NCBI RefSeq assembly: GCF_021646545.1
Contig: NZ_JAKIRP010000006.1
Span: 62,001 to 126,000 of the forward strand
Source of the DNA: Chitinophaga filiformis
GTDB taxonomy: Bacteria > Bacteroidota > Bacteroidia > Chitinophagales > Chitinophagaceae
Length of the DNA: 64,000 nucleotides
Direction: 5' to 3'
In this document: positions 57,325 to 64,000 of the stretch, one piece after another
How the letters are laid out: every line of letters begins with the position of its first letter
Numbering within the stretch: the first letter of the stretch is position 1
Translations under genes and position numbers: made by a program
The notes under the pieces: model-generated
What the model saw: the letters and a program-made list of their open reading frames with translations, nothing else
What the model was told of the DNA's origin: nothing
Databases searched by the model: none

Positions 57325-58653
57325 TTATAGAACCATTTTTTGTTGTGCGACAGGCGCAGGTTCCCGGTGTTTACCCATCGCTATGAAAACAACCAGTGCA
57401 ATGAGCAGTCCTGAGAAGAACAAGAGCGCCAGTAGCTGATTGTAGTAGACGATGGCTATCAATGATACGATTGATAGTACCAATGCAATACCGGGGAACC
57501 AGGGATAGAACGGCGCTTTAAAAGGACGCTCTAATCCAGGTTCTTTTCTTCTCAGTATGAACAGACTGATCATGCTGAAAATGTACATCACCACAGCTCC
57601 CATTACAGATAAGATCACCAGTTGATCTGTCTTACCCAGGTACAGGGCAAGCACTCCCAGCAATCCACCGGCTATCAGGGCAACATAAGGTACTTGTCTT
57701 TTGGGACTGAGCGCTGCCAGTACGCCAGGCAGATAACCGCTGCGGGCCAGTGCAAAGAGCTGGCGGGAATAGCTGATAATGATACCATTGAAGGAAGCGA
57801 TCAATCCGAAGAGACCGATTCCCGCAAAGATCTTTGTGATGCCGCTCTGCTTACCCAATACCACACCGATTGCTTCCGGCAAAGGATAGTCAATGTCCGA
57901 TAATGCTTTCCAGTCGGTAATACCTCCTGTCAGCACCATCACGCCTACTGCGAGCAATGCCAGCGTGAGCATGGCAGAAATATATCCTTTAGGAATATTG
58001 CGGGAGGGATCTTTCACTTCTTCCGCCACCATGGCAATGCCCTCAATACATACATACAGCCAGATAGCAAAAGGCAGGGCTGCAAATACGCCGAGCCAAC
58101 CGGCGGGCATCGCGTTGTGCATGAAATTGGACGCTTTGAATGAAGGGCCTACGATACCCATGTATATCAACAGCTCAACTACTGCGAGTAAGGTAATAAT
58201 AAGTGAGAAAAGGGCTGACTCTTTAATCCCCAGCAGATTGATGCCAGTGAGCAACACATAAAAAACAATACCGCTTCCCAGTACCGGGAGCGAGGGATGC
58301 AGAAAATGCAGGTAGTTGCCCAGGGCGAAAGCAATGGCCGGTGTAGCCAACAGGAATTCCACTGCTGTGGCATACCCTGCTATCAGTCCGCCGATAGGCC
58401 CCATTGCCCGGTGCGTATAAGTAAAGGGACCACCTGCCTGCGGAATGGAGGTGGTCAGTTCTGTAAAGCTAAAAATGAAGGTGATGTACAACAGGGTAAT
58501 GACGAGCGTGGCCAGGAGAAAGCCCATGGTACCAGCTACACCCCAGCCGTAATTCCATCCGAAATATTCACCGGAGATGACTAATCCGACGCCGATGGCC
58601 CAAAGATGTATGGGCCTGATCACTTTCTTTAAAACTGTTTCCTGAGCAGACAT
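57325..58653 (-). CDS. Ethanolamine permease, APC superfamily
   Basis: 442 aa from the ATG at 58653 (MSAQETVLKK); an upstream in-frame ATG at 58695 would add 14 residues without family match. Twelve hydrophobic segments are visible. The 'LWAIGVGLVISGEYFGWNYGW' N-terminal helix and 'GGPFTYTHRAMGPIGGLIAG' match the ethanolamine permease branch of the APC family. It imports ethanolamine across the inner membrane and lies upstream of eutB and eutC in the same orientation, so the three genes form a minimal uptake-and-cleavage unit. Confidence 0.9.
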   Translation of the reverse strand: MSAQETVLKKVIRPIHLWAIGVGLVISGEYFGWNYGWGVAGTMGFLLATLVITLLYITFIFSFTELTTSIPQAGGPFTYTHRAMGPIGGLIAGYATAVEFLLATPAIAFALGNYLHFLHPSLPVLGSGIVFYVLLTGINLLGIKESALFSLIITLLAVVELLIYMGIVGPSFKASNFMHNAMPAGWLGVFAALPFAIWLYVCIEGIAMVAEEVKDPSRNIPKGYISAMLTLALLAVGVMVLTGGITDWKALSDIDYPLPEAIGVVLGKQSGITKIFAGIGLFGLIASFNGIIISYSRQLFALARSGYLPGVLAALSPKRQVPYVALIAGGLLGVLALYLGKTDQLVILSVMGAVVMYIFSMISLFILRRKEPGLERPFKAPFYPWFPGIALVLSIVSLIAIVYYNQLLALLFFSGLLIALVVFIAMGKHREPAPVAQQKMVL

Positions 58654-58755
58654 ATATATACACGGGATTGCTGGTAATGCCTGAATCATTACCATTGGTT
58701 GATAAAGTATATTCCCGTTTCCCTCCGCGAAATATTGTCAAGATACACAAAAAGA

Positions 58756-59760
58756 TCACATCTCAAGCGCCAGCGAGGTATTCGCATTACGGCTGCCGGC
58801 AAATTTCAGCCTGTACTCTGTAGGAGTCAGCCCTACCTCTTTTCTGAATACTTTGCGGAAGGCTTTGATGTCGTTGTAACCACAATCAAGCATTACCGTA
58901 AGGATGCTGTTACTGGTCCGTTCCAGCATCTTTTTGGCGGCCTCAATGCGGGTCTTCTGCAGGTATTCTATGGGGGTGATACCTGTGGCCTGTTTAAAAC
59001 GGCGTACGAAGTTGCGGCGGCTGGCGGGAATGTTCTCCATGAACGATTCCACGTTGCGCGCTTCCTGGAAGGAGGATTCCATGCGTTGCTGTACTTCCGA
59101 GATCAGCGGGTCTGCATGTTTCTTTTCCGGCAGGAACATACCGAAGTAGGATTGTGTTTCACGGTCCATATCGATAGCAAATAGTTTCGCAGCTCTTACG
59201 GACATCTCTTGTCCGCAATACTTTTCTACCAGGTACAGCAGCAGATGGAAGGTGCTGGTAGCGCCTCCGCTGGTATAGATGCCAGATGCAGCTGTCAGCA
59301 CTTTATCGGGTTGCAATAATACATCCGGGAAGTGACCTGCAAATGCATGGCAGGCATTCATATGCGTGGTTGCAGGCTTACCATCCAGCAGCCCTGTAGC
59401 TGCCAGCAGGAAAGCGCCGGTGCAGAAACTGGCTATTTCTGCTCCTGCATGATGTAGTTGCCGTAGCCAGGGAATAAAGCTGCTGTTGGCGGCAATAGCG
59501 CCCTCCACATCCCCTGCAATAAAAGCAGGGATCAATACTAAGTCCGGTTTCGCAACCTCCTTCAGTGTTACCGTGGTATAACGGCCGTAATGAGGAAACA
59601 TGTTCACTTCCTTCTGATCGGGCAGCACCAGCTGTATATTGAAGATCGGGGCCTGCTGGTTGGTCGTGTACATATTGTTCACCGATTCGAATACATCCAA
59701 AATGGCGGCAGTGCTTATGAGCCGGTGGTTGTAGGTGAGCAACAGTGCCAAATTCATCAT
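58756..59760 (-). CDS. GlxA-type AraC family regulator with DJ-1/PfpI-like domain
   Basis: 334 aa from the ATG pair at 59760/59757; the open frame continues to 60216 but would overlap the VOC gene on the other strand, so the shorter start is preferred. The N-terminal ~190 residues form a class I glutamine amidotransferase-like (DJ-1/PfpI) domain with Cys in 'AEIASFCTGAFLLAATGLL'. The C-terminal ~100 residues form the AraC double HTH (SRRNFVRRFKQATGITPIEY, VMLDCGYNDIKAFRKVFRK). It is 102 bp upstream of the ethanolamine permease in the same orientation and could control that unit, although EutR-type regulators have a different N-terminus. Confidence 0.88.
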   Translation of the reverse strand: MMNLALLLTYNHRLISTAAILDVFESVNNMYTTNQQAPIFNIQLVLPDQKEVNMFPHYGRYTTVTLKEVAKPDLVLIPAFIAGDVEGAIAANSSFIPWLRQLHHAGAEIASFCTGAFLLAATGLLDGKPATTHMNACHAFAGHFPDVLLQPDKVLTAASGIYTSGGATSTFHLLLYLVEKYCGQEMSVRAAKLFAIDMDRETQSYFGMFLPEKKHADPLISEVQQRMESSFQEARNVESFMENIPASRRNFVRRFKQATGITPIEYLQKTRIEAAKKMLERTSNSILTVMLDCGYNDIKAFRKVFRKEVGLTPTEYRLKFAGSRNANTSLALEM

Positions 59761-59895
59761 GGTTTCAGGTTTTAAACAAGTACCGGTCAAGTTACGACAT
59801 TTGGCGCAAATACCCCCTGTCACGTTCTTTTTTTGGTTATTCAAGAAAAGATTACAACTGTGTATCTTCGGGCCAATCACAATCAAACCACATTT

Positions 59896-60279
59896 ATGGA
59901 AAAAAAGAAAGCAGGTACCATTCTCTGGCATGATCTCACCGTTCCCAATGCAACCGCCGTAAGCGATTTTTATCAGCAGGTAATAGGATGGGAAAAAACA
60001 GAACTCAGCCTGGGGGATTATTCGGATTATATTATGCAAACCAAAGAAGATCCTGACGCCACTACCGTGGGTATCTGCCATGCGAAAGGCCCGAATGCCC
60101 ATATTCCTCCCCACTGGCTGGCACATGTAGCTGTAGACAACCTGGATCAAAGCCTGGAGCGTACGCAGGCGTTGGGCGGAAAAGTGATGGGCGATAAACG
60201 CAAGATGGAAGAACATGGTTGGTATTGCCTGATTCAGGACCCGGCAGGGGCTTACCTGATGTTGTGGGAACAGGTGTAG
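59896..60279 (+). CDS. VOC (glyoxalase/bleomycin resistance) family protein
   Basis: 127 aa from the ATG at 59896 (MEKKKAGTILWHDLTVPNA); the upstream in-frame ATG at 59833 is less likely. Two beta-alpha-beta-beta-beta modules are recognisable (IGWEKTELSLGDYSDYIM; HVAVDNLDQSLERTQALGGKVM ... YCLIQDPAGAYLMLWEQ). The ligands of the VOC metal site (His12 in WHDLT, His in AHVAVDN, the C-terminal Glu of LWEQ) are in place. The substrate is unknown. It is transcribed divergently from the GlxA-type regulator, which may control it. Confidence 0.87.
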   Translation: MEKKKAGTILWHDLTVPNATAVSDFYQQVIGWEKTELSLGDYSDYIMQTKEDPDATTVGICHAKGPNAHIPPHWLAHVAVDNLDQSLERTQALGGKVMGDKRKMEEHGWYCLIQDPAGAYLMLWEQV

Positions 60280-60317
60280 ATAGGACGGTCTTTTTTAAAA
60301 AAATTCACCCTTAGTTA

Positions 60318-60348
60318 TTGCAACGTACGTTTTTAATACATACCTTTG
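60318..60348 (+). promoter_or_regulatory. blaI-like promoter, likely leaderless
   Basis: TTG (60318-60320) is followed after 20 nt by TACCTTTG (60341-60348), an exact TAnnTTTG box. The ATG of the regulator follows 4 nt later, so transcription would start at or next to the start codon. Confidence 0.6.
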
Positions 60349-60352
60349 GGTC

Positions 60353-60751
60353 ATGAGTTTATTTAAGAAAGATTCATCCCCTGAGATGGTGCCAACGAAA
60401 ACTGAAATGGACGTGCTGCAGATACTCTGGCAGTATGGCCCCTCTACAGTGCGTTTTGTACACGATAAACTGAACGAGCAGAAGGAGGCGGTGATCTATA
60501 CCAGTACCCTGAAGCTGATGCAGGTAATGAAAGAAAAAGGGATGCTGGACCGTGATGAAAGCAGTATGAAGCACGTTTACAGCGCTGCTGTAGAAGAGAA
60601 AAAGGTGAAGGGCACCCTGCTGAGCCGTTTCATGGACTCTATGTACAATGGCTCGCCGAGTGATCTGATGGTGGCTTTGCTGGGCAACGACAAAACCTCG
60701 GCGGAAGAGTTAAAGAAGATCAAGGCGTTATTAAAAGATATGGATAAGTAA
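60353..60751 (+). CDS. BlaI/MecI/CopY family transcriptional repressor
   Basis: 132 aa. The winged helix at ~12-80 matches the family (PTKTEMDVLQILWQYGPSTVRFVHDKL, then VIYTSTLKLMQVMKEKGML). A C-terminal dimerisation region follows (LLSRFMDSMYNGSPSDLMVALL). In the Bla/Mec systems the repressor is inactivated by proteolysis after the membrane sensor-protease is triggered. The next gene, 15 bp downstream, is such an M56 protease, so this is a self-contained sensing pair. No beta-lactamase or PBP gene is next to it, so the target may be different from antibiotic resistance. Confidence 0.93.
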   Translation: MSLFKKDSSPEMVPTKTEMDVLQILWQYGPSTVRFVHDKLNEQKEAVIYTSTLKLMQVMKEKGMLDRDESSMKHVYSAAVEEKKVKGTLLSRFMDSMYNGSPSDLMVALLGNDKTSAEELKKIKALLKDMDK

Positions 60752-60766
60752 CCAAAATCCTAACCC

Positions 60767-62551
60767 ATGCACTCCTACCTCAACTTACAACCAGGTGGCG
60801 AACAATTTCTCCAGGCTTTCAGCTGGATGCTGGTCCATTCCCTCTGGCAGGGATTGCTGCTGGCCGTTATAACGGCCATATTACTGCAATTCACCAAAAG
60901 AGCGGCTGCGCAATTGAGGTATAATATCATATTCATCCAGTTTGTTTTGTTTATACTGGCCTGCATATGGACCTTCTTCCGTGGTATGAGCGGCCCTTCG
61001 GCAACCATGGTACCACTGGCTGGTGCCTTCAGTCAGAATGCCTCCCAACTCCTGCATATCCATGTCATTAACATACAGCAGTTTGCCGATGCCTGCGCCG
61101 TTTATATTTCCAGCCATGCATCATTGCTGGTACTTGTATGGGCGATCTTTTTCACTTTCCGTTCTTTCAGGATGGTGCAGGGACTGATTTACCTGCAAAG
61201 GGCACGGCACCAATATACTGATGCGACGGCCGACTGGCAGGAACGGCTTGTGCTGCTTGGCAGAAAACTGCGTATCAATAATAGCATCCGGCTGCTGGAG
61301 TCGGCTCGTGTGAAAGTGCCCATGGTAATGGGACATCTGAAACCCGTGATACTGATGCCTGCAGGTTTATTAACCGGTCTGCCGGTTGAACAGGTAGAGG
61401 CCGTGTTACTCCACGAACTGGCGCATATACGCCGGCACGATTATATCGTGAACCTCCTGCAAACCATTTGTGAAACCGTTTACTTCTTTAATCCCGGTCT
61501 CTTATGGATCTCCGGATTACTGCGCGATGAACGGGAACATTGTTGCGATGACATTGCCCTTGGACAAACCGGTAACAAGAGAGAGTTTATACAGGCGCTG
61601 ATCAGTTTCAAGGAACATGCACTGTACAGTCATTCATCTGCCGTAGCATTTCCTGGTAAGAAGAACCAGTTGTTACAAAGGGTCAGCCGTATTATCAATA
61701 ACAAATATCAACCACTGGGAACAGGTGAAAAAGTGTTCTTCATGGCAGGCATTCTGTTGCTGACAGCTATTTTATCCACAGCTGCTATTACCCAACTGCG
61801 TAGTATGCAGCAGGACTCTATCAGCCGGAAGCCTGAAACAGCAAGAAATTATATTCCACGCGGGCAACCACAGTTATCGCCTGTTGTGCAGAAGGACAGT
61901 GTTGTGCCTGCAAAACCAGTTCATCCCGATGTACAACAGGAAGATGACCGTATAAACAATGTAAAGCTCGATCCACCAGTCATTACACGCGATGTAACCA
62001 TCACCAGGTATCCTGAAGACGAGCATTACAACGAAAAGTTACTGGCAGATGATTTACAGTTGGAACAGCCGGCAGAAGACAGGCAGCAGGATGAGATGAG
62101 ACCCGGCAGACCACAGTATACTGCCAGAAATGCACAAAGGGAAAACTGGTCTGGTTACCGGGGAAAATATGTTCCAGGGAGCCGCTACCAGCCGAACAGA
62201 TCGTCTGAACTCCGTCTTATCGCAAACGACAGAGAGGTCAGGGTGACAGCGAATGAGGTCACCCTGCAGGAACGTCAGATCGAAGAAGCAAAACAAGCCC
62301 GCATACAGGCCGATAAGGATAGAATACAGGCTGGCCGCGACCGCGCACAGGCAGAGGAAGACCGGCATCGGGCAGAAAGGGACAGGCAACAGGCTATCAA
62401 AGATCGTATCCAGGCAGACAGGGACAGGGAGCAGGCGAGACTGGACCGTATACAGGCGGAAAAAGACAGAATGCAGGCAAACCTTGATCGCATACAGGCT
62501 GATAAAGACCGGGCAAGAACAGAGGCGGAAAAAAGACGGCGGATACAATAA
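60767..62551 (+). CDS. M56 (BlaR1/MecR1-like) membrane peptidase with C-terminal charged heptad repeats
   Basis: 594 aa. Membrane helices near ~25-40, 52-70 and 115-135 precede the zinc-metalloprotease domain HELAH (His216, Glu217, His220) with the third ligand region 'RDEREHCCDD' (~253-262). A fourth helix at ~325-345 (VFFMAGILLLTAILST) is followed by an extracytoplasmic part. Instead of a penicillin-binding sensor domain, this ends in about ten seven-residue units of the type R-x-Q-A-x-x-D (~510-590), a likely single alpha helix of alternating charge. The same repeat makes up the core of the gene product encoded next. The trigger is unknown. Confidence 0.88.
   Translation: MHSYLNLQPGGEQFLQAFSWMLVHSLWQGLLLAVITAILLQFTKRAAAQLRYNIIFIQFVLFILACIWTFFRGMSGPSATMVPLAGAFSQNASQLLHIHVINIQQFADACAVYISSHASLLVLVWAIFFTFRSFRMVQGLIYLQRARHQYTDATADWQERLVLLGRKLRINNSIRLLESARVKVPMVMGHLKPVILMPAGLLTGLPVEQVEAVLLHELAHIRRHDYIVNLLQTICETVYFFNPGLLWISGLLRDEREHCCDDIALGQTGNKREFIQALISFKEHALYSHSSAVAFPGKKNQLLQRVSRIINNKYQPLGTGEKVFFMAGILLLTAILSTAAITQLRSMQQDSISRKPETARNYIPRGQPQLSPVVQKDSVVPAKPVHPDVQQEDDRINNVKLDPPVITRDVTITRYPEDEHYNEKLLADDLQLEQPAEDRQQDEMRPGRPQYTARNAQRENWSGYRGKYVPGSRYQPNRSSELRLIANDREVRVTANEVTLQERQIEEAKQARIQADKDRIQAGRDRAQAEEDRHRAERDRQQAIKDRIQADRDREQARLDRIQAEKDRMQANLDRIQADKDRARTEAEKRRRIQ
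62300..62530 (+). repeat. Seven-residue (21-bp) repeat tract in the M56 gene
   Basis: About ten in-frame 21-bp units encoding R-x-Q-A-x-x-D. Shared words such as CAGGCTATCAAAGATCG occur identically in the next gene's tract (63097-63414), which suggests recent exchange between the two genes. Confidence 0.75.
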
Positions 62552-62805
62552 TCCAATTATAACAATTCACACATTTCAAAAGCCGTGTAACAACACGGAT
62601 GGCATTGTATTGCCACTACCATTCTAAAAACAGCAATATGACGTAAAAATTTTCGCAGTCCTGCTGCGACAGGACCTTTATTTCCCCGTTCATTCCGGGC
62701 TTTCATCCACAAACATACATCATCTTTTTACAGCTACGGCTGTAACTGGATGTCTATTGCCTGCACCCGCCAGGCGTTATTTACAAACTTAAAAATCATC
62801 AGAAA

Positions 62806-63645
62806 ATGAGAACACATTATTTCAAAAGCAACATACTGCTTGCGTTATTCCTTGTACTGACCGTTTCTACAAAAGCACAGCAGACTACCGCTTCATCTGA
62901 CACCCGCTATAGTACGAGAGATGAAAGAACCGGCAAGGAACGCATCGTCACAGACCGGGGCGATAAGACCTACCAGCTGGAATTTACTGACGGTAAAATG
63001 ACCTTTCTTTCTGTAAATGGCGTGAGTGTGCCAGAAGAAAAATGGGGCGATTATAAGACCATGATCACCGAAATCCAGGAGCAGATGAAGAAGGATAAGG
63101 AACAGGCAAGACTGGACCGCATACAAGCCGAAAAAGACAGAGAACAGGCCAAACTGGATCGCATACAGGCAGATAAAGACAGAGAGCAGGGTAACAGAGA
63201 CCGCCTGCAGGCGCAGAAGGACCGTGCACAGGCTGACCGCGACCGTATGCAGGCAGAGAAGGACAGGCAGCAGGCTGACCGTGACCGGATAGAAGCAGAG
63301 AAAGACAGGCAGCAGGCTATCAAAGATCGCGCACAGGCAGACAAAGACAGAGAACAGGCTGCGAAAGATCGCGTACAGGCTGAAAAGGACCGCGCACAAG
63401 CAGCTGCTGACAGAAAGATGCTGGCCGACCTGACCGCCGATCTTGTAGGCGATAAACTGATAAATGATGAAGACGACCTGCGTATGCTGACCCTCTCTCC
63501 CACCGAAATGACCGTGAATGGCGTTAAACAATCTGATGCTGTTCACAAAAAGTACCAGGGTAAATACAGCCGCTTTGCCAAAAGTCATTTTTCATACATG
63601 TCTGATAGCTCAGGCAAACGTGTTCAGATACGCAGAGATAACTAG
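62806..63645 (+). CDS. Exported protein with charged seven-residue repeats (279 aa)
   Basis: Signal peptide MRTHYFKSNILLALFLVLTV, cleaved near STKAQ. A ~75-residue N-terminal region (YSTRDERTGKERIVTDRG, YQLEFTDGKMTFLSVNGVSV) is followed by about 15 tandem seven-residue units of the form R-x-Q-A-x-K-D (residues ~98-203), then a short C-terminal domain (LTADLVGDKLINDEDDLRML ... YQGKYSRFAKSHFSYMS). The repeat tract should form a long single alpha helix with alternating charge. The same repeat occurs at the end of the upstream M56 protein, 254 bp away, so the two probably interact or share a cell-envelope partner. No catalytic motif; function unknown. Confidence 0.75.
   Translation: MRTHYFKSNILLALFLVLTVSTKAQQTTASSDTRYSTRDERTGKERIVTDRGDKTYQLEFTDGKMTFLSVNGVSVPEEKWGDYKTMITEIQEQMKKDKEQARLDRIQAEKDREQAKLDRIQADKDREQGNRDRLQAQKDRAQADRDRMQAEKDRQQADRDRIEAEKDRQQAIKDRAQADKDREQAAKDRVQAEKDRAQAAADRKMLADLTADLVGDKLINDEDDLRMLTLSPTEMTVNGVKQSDAVHKKYQGKYSRFAKSHFSYMSDSSGKRVQIRRDN
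63097..63414 (+). repeat. Seven-residue (21-bp) repeat tract in the exported protein gene
   Basis: About 15 in-frame 21-bp units. Tandem units of this kind are prone to slippage, so copy number may vary between strains. Confidence 0.75.
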
Positions 63646-63755
63646 TAGGACCTGCTTATTAGTTAGTTACTTTCCACTATGAGAAAAGCCGTCTCAGTTT
63701 TGAAATGGCCTTCTTTTATCGTGAATCTTCTAAAGCCTTCATCAGGCAATGAATG

Positions 63756-63798
63756 AAAATAGCCTGTATCAAAGGTCTGATACAGGCTATTTTTTTTC
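63756..63798 (+). terminator. Strong bidirectional terminator
   Basis: A 15- to 16-bp stem (AAAATAGCCTGTATCA, 63756-63771, with TGATACAGGCTATTTT, 63778-63793) is followed by a T run on the plus strand and As on the other side. It ends both the plus-strand repeat gene and the minus-strand S41 gene. Confidence 0.9.
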
Positions 63799-63815
63799 AT
63801 ATAGTCATTCCTGAT

Positions 63816-64000
63816 TTACTTAATCTCCTTCAACATCTCTGTCACCGCAGCTTCCAGCTGGTCATCCTTACCGGTTAAAGCACTTTCATAGCGCAGTGGT
63901 ACACGGATGTCCGGCTCGAGCTGCGTATTCTCCAACGGACGATCAGCTGTTCTGCCAAACGTCGCTACCATCGGAATACCAAAAACAAGCGTAGGATCTA
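63816..64000 (-). CDS. S41 family peptidase, C-terminal end (partial)
   Basis: Only the last 61 codons are in the window; the frame is open at the right edge. The visible end reads LVFGIPMVATFGRT, then PLENTQLEPDIRVPL, and ends DDQLEAAVTEMLKEIK. The 'ENxQLEPDIxV' and 'GKDxQLExAV' motifs mark the C-terminus of tricorn-like/CtpA-type S41 serine proteases, where they follow the catalytic domain. The active-site Ser and Lys lie outside the window. Transcription runs leftwards into the terminator at 63756. Confidence 0.8.
   Translation of the reverse strand, partial: DPTLVFGIPMVATFGRTADRPLENTQLEPDIRVPLRYESALTGKDDQLEAAVTEMLKEIK

Noticed and set aside
57096..57386. Open frame of 96 codons over the GC-rich repeat
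   Set aside because: The repeat generates it; it also overlaps the end of the permease gene on the opposite strand.
59761..60216. N-terminal extension of the GlxA-type regulator
   Set aside because: The open frame extends that far, but it overlaps the VOC gene on the other strand, and the DJ-1 domain begins at the ATG pair at 59760.
60353..62551. Antibiotic resistance sensor (BlaR1) assignment
   Set aside because: The M56 protease and BlaI are clear, but no penicillin-binding sensor domain and no beta-lactamase lie beside them, so the drug-sensing role is not supported.
62300..63414. 21-bp repeats that could be a CRISPR or VNTR locus
   Set aside because: They are in-frame coding units for a charged helix; there are no spacers and no cas genes.

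Overview
The window looks like the chromosome of a Chitinophagaceae-type member of the Bacteroidota (Chitinophaga-like; inferred from protein style, no 16S is present). The signs are a SusC/SusD pair with a FecI/FecR-type sigma/anti-sigma module, two proteins ending in type IX secretion (T9SS) type A sorting domains, SprB repeats, a TANFOR-like protein, many lipoprotein signals, and promoters of the TAnnTTTG type with almost no Shine-Dalgarno sequences. No tRNA, rRNA, CRISPR array or transposase was seen.

Layout. 1-9 kb: the 3' end of a secreted GH81-like glucanase, an unusual amidase-caspase-SGNH fusion protein, a small exported protein, a serine hydrolase with TPRs and a lipoprotein. 9-20 kb: two divergent AraC paralogs, a complete tripartite RND efflux operon, a third AraC regulator and a MarR regulator. 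An 18-bp palindromic operator occurs identically at the marR promoter and upstream of the araC-efflux block. A long hairpin lies at 19.8 kb. 20-23 kb: MutS2 without its Smr domain, and an exported MsrA. 23.4-26.8 kb: four tandem paralogs of an unrecognised family with C-terminal membrane segments.

26.9-47.2 kb: the most striking region, a compact six-gene minus-strand operon of about 20 kb. In transcription order it encodes a 1472-aa exported beta-rich protein, a 690-aa FN3-type protein, a 1792-aa protein with 15 SprB repeats and a T9SS sorting domain, a 596-aa predicted outer-membrane barrel, a ~2035-aa TANFOR-like protein, and a SUKH (SMI1/KNR4) protein whose start overlaps the preceding stop (TAATG). 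The 2035-aa protein carries a zincin motif, a hydrophobic stretch, a possible cysteine-protease segment and a deaminase-like C-terminus. The arrangement reads as a surface-exposed polymorphic toxin with its own assembly proteins and a coupled immunity gene.

47.7-54.7 kb: a YtxH-like protein, a membrane protein and a SusD-SusC-FecR-sigma module with no enzyme attached. 54.8-58.7 kb: ethanolamine ammonia-lyase (EutC, EutB) and a permease, with no microcompartment genes. 58.7-64 kb: a GlxA-type regulator, a VOC protein, a BlaI/M56 signalling pair, a protein sharing a seven-residue charged repeat with the M56 protein, and the 3' end of an S41 peptidase.
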